Source: Sweltsa coloradensis (taxonomy: Eukaryota; Arthropoda; Insecta; Plecoptera; Chloroperlidae). From it: a stretch of 64,000 nucleotides of DNA. The stretch covers positions 496,001-560,000 of the forward strand of contig JAMZAV010000070.1 of NCBI GenBank assembly GCA_024449915.1, read 5' to 3'. Below, piece by piece: positions 1 to 10,669 of this stretch (position 1 is its first letter; every line of letters begins with the position of its first letter). The notes beneath the pieces are model-generated. The model saw nothing but the letters and a program-made list of their open reading frames with translations. It made no database searches and was not told where the DNA came from. A program made the translations under genes and the position numbers.

Positions 1-234
1 AAACTACTAGAGGTAAAGCTCAATGTTAATTTATTTGGAAATTATTAAACTTGTTTAAAATTATGGTCATTTTGACAGCTATTTGATGTATCAAGTTAAA
101 CGTTATCTTTCGTGTTTTATGGGCACGAAATTTAAAGTTAATTATCATAACAAGCGAATATAAACATTTAGCGAGCATTCGATCGTAAATCTCTCCGCAG
201 TTAATTGGCACATTAGTCTCAGCATGCACCCACA
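1..234. other. AT-rich leader, nothing recognised
   Basis: AT-rich sequence before the CpG-rich block. I see no repeat copy and no convincing coding signal. A 123-codon open frame on the minus strand crosses this stretch and the GC-rich block after it, but it has no recognisable domain. Confidence 0.4.
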
Positions 235-450
235 AAGTCCGAGTTCTGCATGGAGGCTGCAGTGACGTCACTGGCAAGAACTGCAGATAGCTTGCCGTGT
301 CGCATTGCGCTATGACGTCATGGCGAGGCGGAGCTAGTTCGCGCCGTGCTCGCCAGGTGGCGGGCCAGACCAGCGCGCTCGTGTAGCCGAGCGACAAGTG
401 CTGCCGCGGCGGCGGAACAACGCACCTCCACGGCGTCCTAACCTAGCTTT
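235..450. promoter_or_regulatory. CpG-rich stretch with two palindromic CRE sites
   Basis: This stretch is markedly richer in G+C and CpG than its surroundings. It holds two perfect copies of the 8-bp palindrome TGACGTCA, at 263-270 and 313-320, 50 bp apart. TGACGTCA is the consensus site for CREB/ATF-type bZIP factors. The block also has GC-rich runs such as GCCGCGGCGGCGGAAC near 402-418. It could be the proximal promoter or first exon of a gene whose body lies outside the window or in unrecognised exons. I see no TATA box, no clear initiator and no coding exon, so the regulatory call is inference from composition and site pairing only. Confidence 0.3.
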
Positions 451-890
451 ATGTCACGTGGGTATCGGGGAAATTACCCACTTATCGCGGGGGTTCAATT
501 GACAACGTCATTTAGCCGTAACCATTTCCGCCACATCCAATTTTTACGTATCCTTTTTTTATTGATCAATCTACGCTTGGGGGAGACAATTTTGAAATGG
601 AGCGAGCTGCTCAGAAGTCGCTGCTTTCAGTGATGTGTTAGATCAGAGTAAAACCATTGTTTTAATTCAGGAATAAGTTTCTGAAATCTCTGTCCAAGCA
701 ATTAAAACGTTAATTTTTTTTATATAAATAGGCCTAAGCTATAACAAAATTTTTGTATTGAATCGATATGCACATTTTTAGTAATGCAATGAAAAAATAC
801 TTTTTGTTTTAAAAATTTAACCGTAAGCGTAATGTCAAAACTAGTCGAATATTTGCTACTCGAAATCGAATATTAATAAAATTATGATTT

Positions 891-907
891 TGGTGGAGGT
901 GCCGGGT
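891..907 (+). repeat. tRNA-Ala 3'-end complement motif, copy 1
   Basis: Exact TGGTGGAGGTGCCGGGT, in unit 1 of the tandem array. Its complement, ACCCGGCACCTCCACCA, reads as T-stem 3' strand, acceptor 3' strand, discriminator A and CCA of a tRNA-Ala. Confidence 0.8.
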
Positions 908-961
908 AGACTAATCCTATAGTAAAGTCATCCCGATTCGTACACATATGACAAAGATGCC

Positions 962-1027
962 TTAAACGGGAGTGAGAAAACGTAATAATCGTTATTAAAC
1001 GGGAGTGAGAAAACGTAATAATCGTTA
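962..1027 (+). repeat. 33-bp perfect direct duplication
   Basis: A 33-bp segment starting TTAAACGGGAGTGAGAAAAC occurs twice without a gap (962-994 and 995-1027). It is a recent local duplication inside the first unit of the larger array. Confidence 0.9.
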
Positions 1028-1231
1028 TGCATTTTTGGGAATAAGTTTCTGAAATCACTGTCTTAACAATTAAAACGTATATTTTTTATAAATAGGTGTA
1101 AACTATAACATTTAAAAAAATCGATATGCACATTTTTTGTAATGCAATATTTTTTTTCTGATCGTGTGTATAATGTCAAAACAAGTAGGATATTAGCTAC
1201 TCGAAATCGAGTAATTAAAAAAAAATGTTTT

Positions 1232-1248
1232 TGGTGGAGGTGCCGGGT
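1232..1248 (+). repeat. tRNA-Ala 3'-end complement motif, copy 2
   Basis: Exact 17-nt copy in unit 2 of the tandem array, again preceded by a T run and followed by AGACTAA. Confidence 0.8.
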
Positions 1249-1367
1249 AGACTAAAAAAATGTAATAAAAAATCCTTATATGATTTTAAATGTGACCGTA
1301 AGTGTAATGTCAAAACTAGTCGAATATTTGCTACTCGAAATCGAATATTTAAAAAAAATCACGACTT

Positions 1368-1384
1368 TGGTGGAGGTGCCGGGT
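1368..1384 (+). repeat. tRNA-Ala 3'-end complement motif, copy 3
   Basis: Exact 17-nt copy in unit 3 of the tandem array, followed by CACCTAATCCTATAG, which matches the sequence downstream of copy 1. Confidence 0.8.
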
Positions 1385-1500
1385 CACCTAATCCTATAGT
1401 AAAGTCATCCCGATTAGTACACATGACAGAGATGCCTGGCCATGAAACTGGAATGAGAAAACGTTTTCAATCGTTATGCATTTTTGGCGCTACCTTTCCA

Positions 1501-3683
1501 GCCCTTTTTAGCCTTTATGGTTTGCTCAGTCTCTTGAAACAAAAATTAGCTTTTTGTAAACGTTAAATTTCGTATTCTAAGGCTATATTTGCTTAAATCA
1601 ATTAATAACGACACAAAGAATGTATTGTGTGCTGTCTTAAAAATTACCAAGCAAATCAAAATAAATTATACCCGATATTTAATATATCTTGATTTGCGTT
1701 TCCATAGTTTATATTTTAAAGAAAATGTAGATAGTGAATGTTACATTTCAAACACTTTAATATTGGTGTGTTTAAATATATAACATCTTTATTCACCAGG
1801 CTGACACATGGAACAGATAACTACCCTCTTGAGAAAATGGGAGCGAGAATAGATTAAAACTAAAATTTTAATTTTAATAATAATGCAAGTCACGCAATTT
1901 TTAAAATTAAATTCTAGTAAAACAGTTTTAATATGTCTTGCTTTTAAATATTCAATTCTAGCCGGAAAAGTCTCCTGATGTACAATGTTTGTTGTCGCAA
2001 ATGCAAATGCATTAATTTATAGAAGCTCGAATGTACGCATGCAGTGCGTGTTCGTACTTCGTATGCGTGTCGAGCGCGATTCATCGTCTTTCTTGGCAGT
2101 GTAGGGGGTGGGGGGGGTCCATTCAACGGCTCATCTGTCAAGCCACGTGGTTTCTAAGTTATAATTACCTACTCCTCCAATAAGATCCTCCAATACATAC
2201 CAGCACTTCTAAGAGGAACCCTCCCTCTCTCTTCCAGTGGGTTAAATGGATATATACTGTTCACATGACTCGAAACTTACCTGAAAGAAAAGAAGACCAT
2301 TATTAGTGAAAATACATAAACCATTATTGTAACATATACGATTAAGATATTTTGAACACTTTTCTTAATTTGATTCTCTTTACATGACAAAGGTGTGTAG
2401 TTTCTGTTGCAAATTTTGCAGTTGACACAAGTAAAAATAGTTCTTGGATGCGTTAGATTTATCCATCACAAATCAAATCGCTTAGCTGAATTTATACGTC
2501 TTACAAACACAGGTTTTTAACAGCACTTGCACGTTATAAGTACTCTCTACAACAATCTTATGGTCTATGCATAAAATCTAGGGGTGCATTAGCCCCCACA
2601 TCCAATAAAGTAACTGCACAGTTGCACGCAAAATTATTTCACGCGAAGCCATAACTTGGTCTTTTCGACTTTATGTCAAAACCACTTGTCCCCAAAAAAC
2701 ATTACCCCAAATTAGTGACAGTTTTGGAATTCTAAATACGTACTAAAGATGGAGTCTTCATTTTTAGTTTTCCCCATTTTTCCTTCATGTGCCTTATTTG
2801 TCTCAAATCGTCTATTATTCTTCCTAAAATTTTTACTTGACTAAATACTGAAATCCCCTTATCCCTATCTAAATACGGGATTAAACCTTAACTGTAAACT
2901 CTATACTGGCTTAAATATTTGTTTCTTTTTTATTGGCTTTGCAAACATACTGGTCCCTTAACAGACATTAACACTGATGTCCATACCAGCGTCTATATGC
3001 CGGCTTTTACTCCCACCATGATACAGCCGTCCCCACCTTAATCATTGCTTTTATCCCTTACACAATAACATATCACATCTCGTGACTAGATCCATTCTTC
3101 CTACGTACCTCAAGAAGAATATTTCTTTCAGGAATACTATTATAGAACATTAACTCTGCGATGAAGGCAAATCGCTGCTGGGCCAACATCATTTTCTAGC
3201 AATCATTTTTACGGCGTTCCGTGTTTTTTACGACGTCATTAGCGAACCCTGTATTCACCTTTAAGAGAGCTCTTCCCACTTCTTTCTTGGCCCACCCCAA
3301 GATATTCACATTAACCAAACAACTTTTAAACCTAGGGTGTGGTTTTATATATAAATTTTGTGGAAGGTTGTTTATAAAGTTGGGTATATTTATTTTCATC
3401 GCAATCTACTTGATTATCGGCACTCATACAGCGACGCCTTCCGCAATGATGCACAGAACTAGGTCGCATGCGTGAAGAGTAGGGTCTCAAGGGCGGTTGA
3501 ATTCATGGATATTTTATATCAGCATCAATTTATATTTTCTATACTATCTTCGTTATCGAAAAAGTTTTGAATCATCATACGACAATAACGAAAACTTATA
3601 AACGTAAAACAACATTATCAAAATTGATTTTTGAAACCAGCAACATTTTTATTCAATCCTCGGGAAAAACTCTGGTTAAATTG
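1501..3683. other. Unrecognised AT-rich DNA
   Basis: No gene or repeat copy recognised. A slightly GC-richer patch lies near 2030-2160 and includes a G-rich run at about 2104-2118. Short frames here (60-84 codons) have no recognisable domain. Confidence 0.4.
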
Positions 3684-4620
3684 ATTATATGGAAATCAAT
3701 CCATAAATTAAATATAGACGATAACGATAAAGATTGAACAAAATCAAATAGATATACGCGGCTGAAATGGATTTTATAATTTCTGAATTGATTTCCATAT
3801 ATTTATTATAAATCAAATCAAATTGGTATCGTTTGTAACAATGTAAAATACAGCTTAGCAGCTTATTGTATAAAATGGTTAAGTGCCTTCATTCAAAGCT
3901 GATCTTAATTGGAATCCAGAATGACCACTCTCTTCCCATACATTATGCACGATTACTCGCATGTACAGTGTCTAGGGTCAAACTGCTCCCAGCTCTCAAT
4001 GTTGCGCAATAAGAGCCCGTACATCGCTTTTGCTTCGCTTTTCATCACCTTTAAGACATCTTCACAATTTATCGCCCACACTTTACTGAGATACCATGTT
4101 TTTATTTATACCTCCAATAATTGGATCTGTAACTTTCCTGAACGTGGCAACTTCCATTAAGGAAGGGGTGAAGTAGCATGCGGGGGTCATAGATATAGCG
4201 GCATACACTACACTTGAGGGAGGAGACAAGTACTATAAGTTTAATATGGTAAAGGCGAGATAGCTTAACTCATTCTCCGGTTTTGTGAGTGTATCAAAGA
4301 GAGAAAGGTACTTTTTTTAATCGCAAAATTATCGATTTTTAACCATACCTGAAGAAGACTTCACGACAGAGAAATAATTATATGATCAGTATGGTTTTGA
4401 TCTAAAACTCTCATTAAAATATTTTTAAAAGTAACGTTACGTATAATAACCGTAGACACTTATTGTCACAGTTATTACTAGTAATTTTTCATGCTCGCTT
4501 CAACATACTTCAATGGTACGGAAATCAATCCGGATTTTTAGAAAAACATGGCAATCGAGAGTCCCAAGCTCGATACCCGGCTGGATTTATATTTAATTGA
4601 TGGATTGATTTCCTTATCAT
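3684..4620. repeat. Dispersed GGAAATCAATCC sites with inverted arms
   Basis: The segment GGAAATCAATCCATAAATTA (from about 3691) recurs in inverted orientation at about 4587-4611 as TAATTGATGGATTGATTTCC. A further GGAAATCAATCC sits at 4522-4533. The arms are about 33 bp and about 900 bp apart. They may be the ends of an old DNA element, but the interior has no coding signal. Confidence 0.35.
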
Positions 4621-4709
4621 CAATTTCAGCTACGGTAGTGTTTTCCGATTTATTAAATTGAGACACTTCAATGGGATTCGAGGTGTAGGGATGCTTGAAG
4701 AGTGTGACA

Positions 4710-4938
4710 TCGGGTATAACAGATGTGTACCCTCTTCAAGAGTCTAATTTAAGGGTTAGAGTAGTTGTGAATGGAGTGTCCAAGGGCTGTTTCAGACGAC
4801 TCAATACACAGTGTTTGCATTATCGACTGAAGAAAAGCTTGAACTAATTTATCAGACAGGGGTGTCATTGAAAGGATTCGAAACCGAGACCTCCCGAATC
4901 AGAGTCTCGCGCGTTCCGCATGAGCTACCTCGGGCCTA
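4710..4938 (-). mobile_element. SINE-A, diverged copy
   Basis: On the minus strand this begins with a degraded tRNA-like head (complement of AGAGTCTCGCGCGTTCCGCA and GACCTCCCGAATC at about 4888-4930). It runs into the SINE-A body, recognisable as AAGGGCTGTTT and CGACTGAAGAAAA in plus-strand reading. The promoter boxes are damaged (GGATTCGAAACCGAGACCT around the B box), so this is an old copy. Confidence 0.6.
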
Positions 4939-5453
4939 TTGTTCTACTGAAACCAAATGTTCTTCTTGAATAACTTTCTCGTCGTTGTTTGAGATTAACA
5001 ATTTCCTTTAACATTTTACATATACGGAATGGGTTTCAAAGAGCCTCGTATGGAGCGACGCCGTCTTACACTGGCAATATTCAAAAAGAGATAACGAGGT
5101 TAGATGTGATGCAATCGTTAAATGGGAACGATTCTCTTCCTTTAGATCCCTTACAGTACGGAATACAAATCACGTAACAGATTTATAAGGAAATGTTAAA
5201 TGAAGCGGAAGCATTGTTTAGTGGGTCACATTTGAGACACAGTAATATTGAAAAATATACTCGGAAGCAAAATATCTGGAAAGGTATACGCTATGAAAAG
5301 GTAATAAAAATGAGAAATGGTAAGCTGAATCCAACGATTCCTCGAGTTGAAACATGAGGTATAGATAAAGACATGGTTATTGGCTTATTTATCATGAAAT
5401 ACGTTACATAATGCACCCCCAACCAAACACATACGTAAATCTTTGGCAGTGTT
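4939..5453. other. Nothing recognised
   Basis: AT-rich sequence with no repeat copy or convincing reading frame. Confidence 0.4.
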
Positions 5454-5470
5454 TGGTGGAGGTGCCGGGT
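5454..5470 (+). repeat. tRNA-Ala 3'-end complement motif
   Basis: Exact 17-nt copy followed by CCAGGTTC. The upstream flank ends AGTGT, like that of the minus-strand copy at 22009. Confidence 0.8.
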
Positions 5471-5624
5471 CCAGGTTCTTTATTTTTGCTTGATATTTAC
5501 TTCAGTCCTTGGGTATACATGATCGGAATAACTTACACAAAAACACTTCAAAATAATGTAAAAGCTTCCTCCTAATGCATGTGTTGTTATTAGAGCGCGA
5601 CCACCCCAACTTGTACCACTTATC

Positions 5625-5790
5625 TGTCAGTCCGTCCGTCTGTGCGTATGTAACGTCTCACGATAAAAATCGAACCTGACTACCGATCGACTTTTTTTGG
5701 CATTGACAAAACACAGGATGACACAGAATGTTTTTGGTGATCCTGTGGGCTATGGGGACAGGGCTAACCCCCCAGAAAGTTGGAATATTT
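5625..5790 (-). repeat. Fam8 interspersed repeat
   Basis: On the plus strand this reads CAGTCCGTCCGTCTGTGCGT, then ACGTCTCACGATAAAAATCG, then AATGTTTTTGGTGATCCTGTG. The same landmarks occur in inverted or direct form at about 18.8, 19.8, 32.0, 38.1, 44.5 and 61.0-61.3 kb. The family is unclassified. The 98-codon minus-strand frame at 5658-5954 crosses it and is rejected as a gene. Confidence 0.55.
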
Positions 5791-6399
5791 CTATACTCGT
5801 GACCTCCAGCATTGGACTTGAACGCGGGAACAAGCGTAGTATTATAATGCCGATCTTCACTCTCTGTTTTAAGCAATTTCGTACCTGTGCTTGCAATTAA
5901 ATGCATTATCACAATGTTGCACCGTAAAATTCCCTTAAATCTCTCATGCCCCAATTTCCATTACCGTGTAAAATGATTGATTACTTGAGCAAGATTTTCG
6001 ACTTCTCCTTTCTGCGGTCCAAATGGGGTCAGCTAACCCTTGTTCCTGTCCGCCCCTAACCTAATCACAGCGCACTTATCGTCGCCAATAGTTTGTCAAC
6101 TGCGCATTAGCATAACAAAGTACCTGATAGAAATCTCGCACCTACGATGGCGTGTCGAGGTTTGTAGTGAAGAAACGAAAACACAATAGATTTGGCAACA
6201 TGGAGCAGGACGTATTCGAACTTGTTTACGTAAAGAGTTAGGTTACACGAAGCTATAGTGACTAGTTGTATTGATAAAGTGAAACCATTCAGCCAAGAAA
6301 ATAACTGAAATTACTTTATCCTTTAACTTGCAAATTATCCACGCCATATGTGAATATCAAAGAAAGAATTTATTTTTTAAGGGGGTGGTACAATTTTTG
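5791..6399. other. Nothing recognised
   Basis: Mixed-composition DNA between Fam8 and SINE-A, with no recognisable element. Confidence 0.4.
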
Positions 6400-6646
6400 T
6401 GAGAAACCTGCCCAGGGTGCAATTCATACCCTTTTTCAGGTGTCTTAACTGGTATGTTGCGGATAGGACAATTTTGAAGGGACGTCCGAGGGCTGTTTAA
6501 GAGGAGTCAATCCCTTGCATTCGCATTTACGACTGAGAAAAACCTCGAAAAACCCTTCAGTCAGGATTGCTGGTCTCGACGGGATTTGAACCCGGGACCT
6601 CCCGAATCAGAGTCGAGCGCTTAACTCCCAAGCTAAGACTGTCGGT
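6400..6646 (-). mobile_element. SINE-A, full-length copy
   Basis: A tRNA-derived SINE of about 250 bp. On the minus strand it starts ACCGACAGTCTTAGC and has an internal RNA polymerase III promoter: an A-box-like TTAGCTTGGGAGTTAAGC (complement of 6619-6636) and a B box GGTTCAAATCC (complement of 6582-6592). The non-tRNA body follows, through the complement of CAGTCAGGATTGCTGGTCTC and CCGAGGGCTGTTTAAGAGG, and ends near the complement of GAGAAACCTGCCCAGGG. At least seven other full or partial copies lie in this window. Pol III transcription is inferred from the boxes and the tRNA architecture. Confidence 0.85.
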
Positions 6647-7350
6647 TAAAAGTGTGGCATCTGAATAGAAGAAACATGCTCTATAAAGATCGAGTCGTTC
6701 GATGGGACTTTGCTTAATCCGACTTTAATACGGAATGCATGCTGAACTTAAATATTCCAAAAAAGAAAGAATTTGTAGTAAGTAAGCAAGTAACGATAAA
6801 TTAATTTTGAATGTATTTATGTATTAAAATTGCCAGATACAGCCATGCCCACATACTCCTTAAACAACCTCCGAAAGATTAAAATTTCTGAGGTAAAAAT
6901 TGAAAGTTAAAAAACACGTAAAAAACTTAAGTGAAATTCGCTTGATTCGATGATTAATAGATATTTGTAATATACTGTAAAGTGCAAATGACGTAAAAAG
7001 TACAGGTAGTACAAAAAGTTTGCCCCAGCTATCCAACCGTCTTAATAAATATAATGTGGCTATTTTATATTTTCATATTGGCTGAGGGAGGAAAGCATTT
7101 GCTGAGGATTTCTGATTGCCGAAAAAGTATCAGCTATCTTAAAAGGTTCGGTATTCCAACATTGTACCCTTATCGTTATTAGACCCATGCTTGACTCGAG
7201 CTCAAGTTGTGGTTCTTGATAATCTACCGTCACTTGATTGTAAGTGGATTAGACTGTAACAGCGGTTGCTCCGGTGACTCAAGTGAGCTTCACTATTTCT
7301 ATCCTTAAGTGCAAACTGTGTCACGTATACCAAAACGATCCGAAGACTAT
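6647..7350. other. Nothing recognised between two SINE-A copies
   Basis: AT-rich DNA separating two SINE-A copies in opposite orientation. No gene or repeat seen. Confidence 0.4.
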
Positions 7351-7605
7351 GACAGTGTTGGCTCGAGCGTTAAGCGCGCGACTCTGATTCGGGAAGTCCC
7401 GGTTTCAAATCCCGTCGTAACCGACAATCCTGACTGAAGTTTTTTCCGAGTTTTTCCTCGGTCGTTAATGCGAATGCAAGGGATTGAGTCCTCTTAAACA
7501 GCCCTCGGGCATCCCTTCACAATTGTCCTATCCGCAACATACATAGTTAGACGCCTGAAGAGGGGCAGAAATTGCACCCCCCTGGGCAGGCTAGCCACAA
7601 AAATT
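7351..7605 (+). mobile_element. SINE-A, full-length plus-strand copy
   Basis: This starts GACAGTGTTGGCTCGAGCG, with an A-box TGGCTCGAGCG at 7359-7369 and a B box GGTTTCAAATCC at 7401-7412. The body includes ATGCGAATGCAAGGGATTGA and AACAGCCCTCGGGCATCCCT and ends near CCTGGGCAGGCTAGCCACAA. It is inverted relative to the copy at 6400-6646, so the two form a potential long hairpin about 700 bp apart. Confidence 0.85.
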
Positions 7606-9650
7606 CTTATAAACTATTATAGTCCTACCAAGAGAAAGTCATCTGCTCTCATTCCATTGCAAATAATATACATAAGTGTCGCGTATATCTCCCCCACCTC
7701 CAACCACTCCGACACCACCACTACCTCACCCAACGTTACAGGCGATAAAGTGCTCGCTCAACGTTAAACTAGTTACGAGGTTACTAGGTTACTTCGTAGA
7801 TTTTGCTATTCTTTATTGCATGTGTTAAACAAGATTCCGTGGGGATTTGGGACGTATGAAGACGAAATATTCTTATGTTCACTGTCGGTTTATTATTACC
7901 AAATAAAAATCCAATACGAAACACGTATTAGTATACCCTACATTCAGGTGACTGGCAAATGATGATGATGGTTATGATGATAATGACGATGGGTCTATTT
8001 CCTTATCCTCTGCACTCCTTTGTCGGCTGTCAGTCGACATGGGTGTTTCTGCATGTTTTTACTATACCTCAGACTATTTTTTACATTTTTGTAACTTTTG
8101 ATGTATTTGCCAATGTTTTAAATCTTAAACGAACTTGGTAAACTATTCCACCGACTTCTAAATAATACACAACATGATTTGAGTGGAAAGGGGAAACCTA
8201 TGACGCATTTTGTGAGTTAAAATGTTAAATAAATAATTTGTGCGTAAAAATAATCAACACACAAAATGTGTAAAGAACAGTAAAATAATGTACTTGACGC
8301 TCCAGCGTTCGTCGTAAACACCCTTGGGAGTGTTTGAGCTATATTGTACGCAAACACACAGGGCACTTGACTGGCCTGTTTTCCCGCCGTCTCGCGGGAT
8401 ATGAAACCAACAGTATAACTGAAGTGTAGAGTCAAGAGGTGCTAAATGTAGGGGGTGTCTTGCAGTGACGGCGGTTTTATTACCGCGCGAGGATGAAAGA
8501 TTGGAGTTTCTTAGAAATGTGAGGAATCTGCGGCAATACACGAGCGAGGCAACGTCTGGCTACACGGGCATCTTGTATGATACGCGGGGCTGGGGGACGC
8601 GATACTCTCCATAACAGTTATGTTTAAACCCAAAGCTAAACTCAAAATTGAAATTTTCCTGTCGGTAAGTGCTCGTGGTTTGGAGTTGTAATAAATTAAA
8701 ACTATGTAACAGGTAGTAACGTTATGAATACAAATCATTGGACTTTCCACTGTTATTTACAAAACATTTATTTAAAAGGTTTGGAGTTGTGTTTTGTGTC
8801 AGCATTTTCGGATTTGGATAAGATAGATTTTGACTGTCAATAGATTCTAGTATAGACTACGAAACATTACATAAATTACAATATTTGCGCCAAGAAAAGA
8901 AAATGTTAAGGTTAAACATATTATATCTCGTTATTCAACCCATTTAGATACCACATAGATACTACGCAAAGTTAAGTAACGTTTCGGTTCAATAACGTTA
9001 TAATAAAATTAATAACATTTTACTCATTAGGTTTTGAAAATGGCTGTGAGATACATAAAATGGGGTTGCTCTATTATTTTACTCTCATCATTGTGTTTTA
9101 GTTGATAGATCCTATATTAATACGTACGGTATCATGAATGCTATGAAATGTATTTCCAAATATAATGGAGTGAAGGCTACGTAAGTACTGATGGGCATGC
9201 CACTGTGGAGATTGTGGCGCCGTATAAACTTTTATGTGTGTGCAAGTGATAAACCTTCTGTTAATGGTGTTTGTGACCAGAACAGAATCAAGAATACAAA
9301 TCAAGTTCTTTTATAGCTCGGTACTCTGTATTAAATCCTGTTCGAATTTGAGGCTACAGTTCAAATACTGATGCGGATATACTATTGTTTGTGTTGCAAT
9401 ATATATTTTAAATTTGTATGTAAACTGTGATTATGAGGTGTATAAGGTCCTAGGAATGAGTACTTATTTATATATATTTACTTATTTAACGTTAATCCTA
9501 TTTTATGGAAATCATCCCAGAGATTTAAAAAATCCAACTCAGCGGGGTCAGAAAGTCGATTTTATTTTTTAAAAACTGTTCATAGGAAAACAGCTAAATA
9601 AATTCACACAAAAATAGATTTAAAATAATCTAACGAAATCTTAAATAATT
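7606..9650. other. Unrecognised DNA with a short ATG-rich run
   Basis: A GATGATGATGG-type trinucleotide-rich run lies at about 7959-7990. A moderately GC-rich patch lies at 8300-8600. Several 60-95-codon frames overlap on one strand (8217-8750), and none has a recognisable domain. No repeat family member identified. Confidence 0.35.
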
Positions 9651-10150
9651 AGACGTGGAAGCGTAGCGACTGAGGATATCTATTCAACTCAAACGGCGCT
9701 TATTCTGTGAGTCTGTGTGTGTACATCAAAAATCAGCCGAATCGCTGAACAGATTAAGCTGAAATTTTAAACAGACATACGGTACGAGTTTACTGAGAAC
9801 TGCTTACAAAATCAGCTAGATCAATTGCGATTTAAACCGACAAGAAATAATAAATTGAAAAATAGGCTGCGAATGGGTAGGAATTATTTTAACGACAATG
9901 GGTTTTGCTTTTGAAAAAATATTGTATGGCTGGGAATTGCAGTGCCCAAGGTATATCGAATCTCGCACGCTCAAGATACCCCAAATCCCGCTCGGAGATT
10001 CAGTAAACCTTGCAAACGTATTTCGTACTGGCTATGTTTTCCATAGTATTGTCACAGATGAGAGACTACACTGCGTTATATGCATTTCAAAACATGTTTA
10101 ATATTTTTTTAAATACAATCCAGAAATTACAAAATCTTTCCCGACCAGCC
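9651..10150 (-). mobile_element. F2 interspersed element, minus strand
   Basis: This is the reverse complement of 47600-48203. Shared landmarks in plus-strand reading are ATCTATTCAACTCAAACGG, GACAAGAAATAATAAATTGA, GTACTGGCTATGTTTTCCAT and AATCTTTCCCGACC. On its sense strand the head is tRNA-like, with a B-box-type GGTTCAAACC in the better-preserved copy. The tail ends in a CTCCGCTCCCTCGTCT-type sequence. The 67-codon frame at 9898-10101 is inside it and is not a gene. Confidence 0.65.
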
Positions 10151-10596
10151 TATGATAGGCTAGGGAGGCCTTAGGTAGGGGGAAGAAAGGGAATGTTACC
10201 GGGTACTCAACACATGGCTCACTCACTCGTCTAACAACGACTTTGGCGTGTCCCTAATAATATATTTTGAGTAGGTTACCTATCCATGTACAACTTATCA
10301 CTAAGGTGAATAACTATAGATATAGGGTGTGAGGATGGTTGGAGAGAGTGTCCAATGATATTTTATTTAGCTCAATCCCAGCGTTTGCCATTTGATAACT
10401 GTTTAAAAATTTAGTGAAAAAAACATTAAAATTAACGTGCTTTCTTATCCTGTGAATCCAATGAACGTGTACTATGAAAACAGGTCACATTATTCCAAGT
10501 TATTTATTTTTTTAATTAAATGTACATAAGCATGAAGTCAAATTTATCGTATTCTGTAATAAACAAATGATTTAAATAGCAAAATTTATATGCCTT

Positions 10597-10613
10597 TGGT
10601 GGAGGTGCCGGGT
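10597..10613 (+). repeat. tRNA-Ala 3'-end complement motif
   Basis: Exact 17-nt copy inside the shared block, followed by AGAGCAACAAAAG. Confidence 0.8.
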
Positions 10614-10652
10614 AGAGCAACAAAAGTTTTAGCTCCATAAGAATAGCATTGT

Positions 10653-10669
10653 TGGTGGAGGCGCCGGGT
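10653..10669 (+). repeat. tRNA-Ala 3'-end complement motif, GCG variant
   Basis: TGGTGGAGGCGCCGGGT, with one substitution (T to C). The same variant sits in the same place in the second copy of the block (47464) and at 61004. Confidence 0.7.

Larger units (their letters stand above)
669..1500 (+). repeat. Three-unit tandem array carrying the 17-nt motif
   Basis: Three direct, partly deleted copies of one unit follow each other. Shared landmarks are GGAATAAGTTTCTGAAATC (670 and 1040), ATCGATATGCACATTTTT (763 and 1121), TAATGTCAAAACTAGTCGAA (830 and 1305), GCTACTCGAAATCGA before each 17-nt motif, and AGTAAAGTCATCCCGATT after the first and third motif. Unit 1 spans about 669-1037, unit 2 about 1038-1255 and unit 3 about 1285-1500. 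The 113-codon frame at 1225-1566 crosses the array and looks incidental. Confidence 0.75.

Noticed and set aside
26..397. 123-codon minus-strand frame spanning the CpG-rich block
   Set aside because: No recognisable domain. The open frame is helped by GC-rich sequence with few stops, and half of it lies in AT-rich DNA with no coding bias that I can see.
669..1500. CRISPR array
   Set aside because: Repeats are long, imperfect and lack regular unique spacers. The context is eukaryotic and no cas genes are present.
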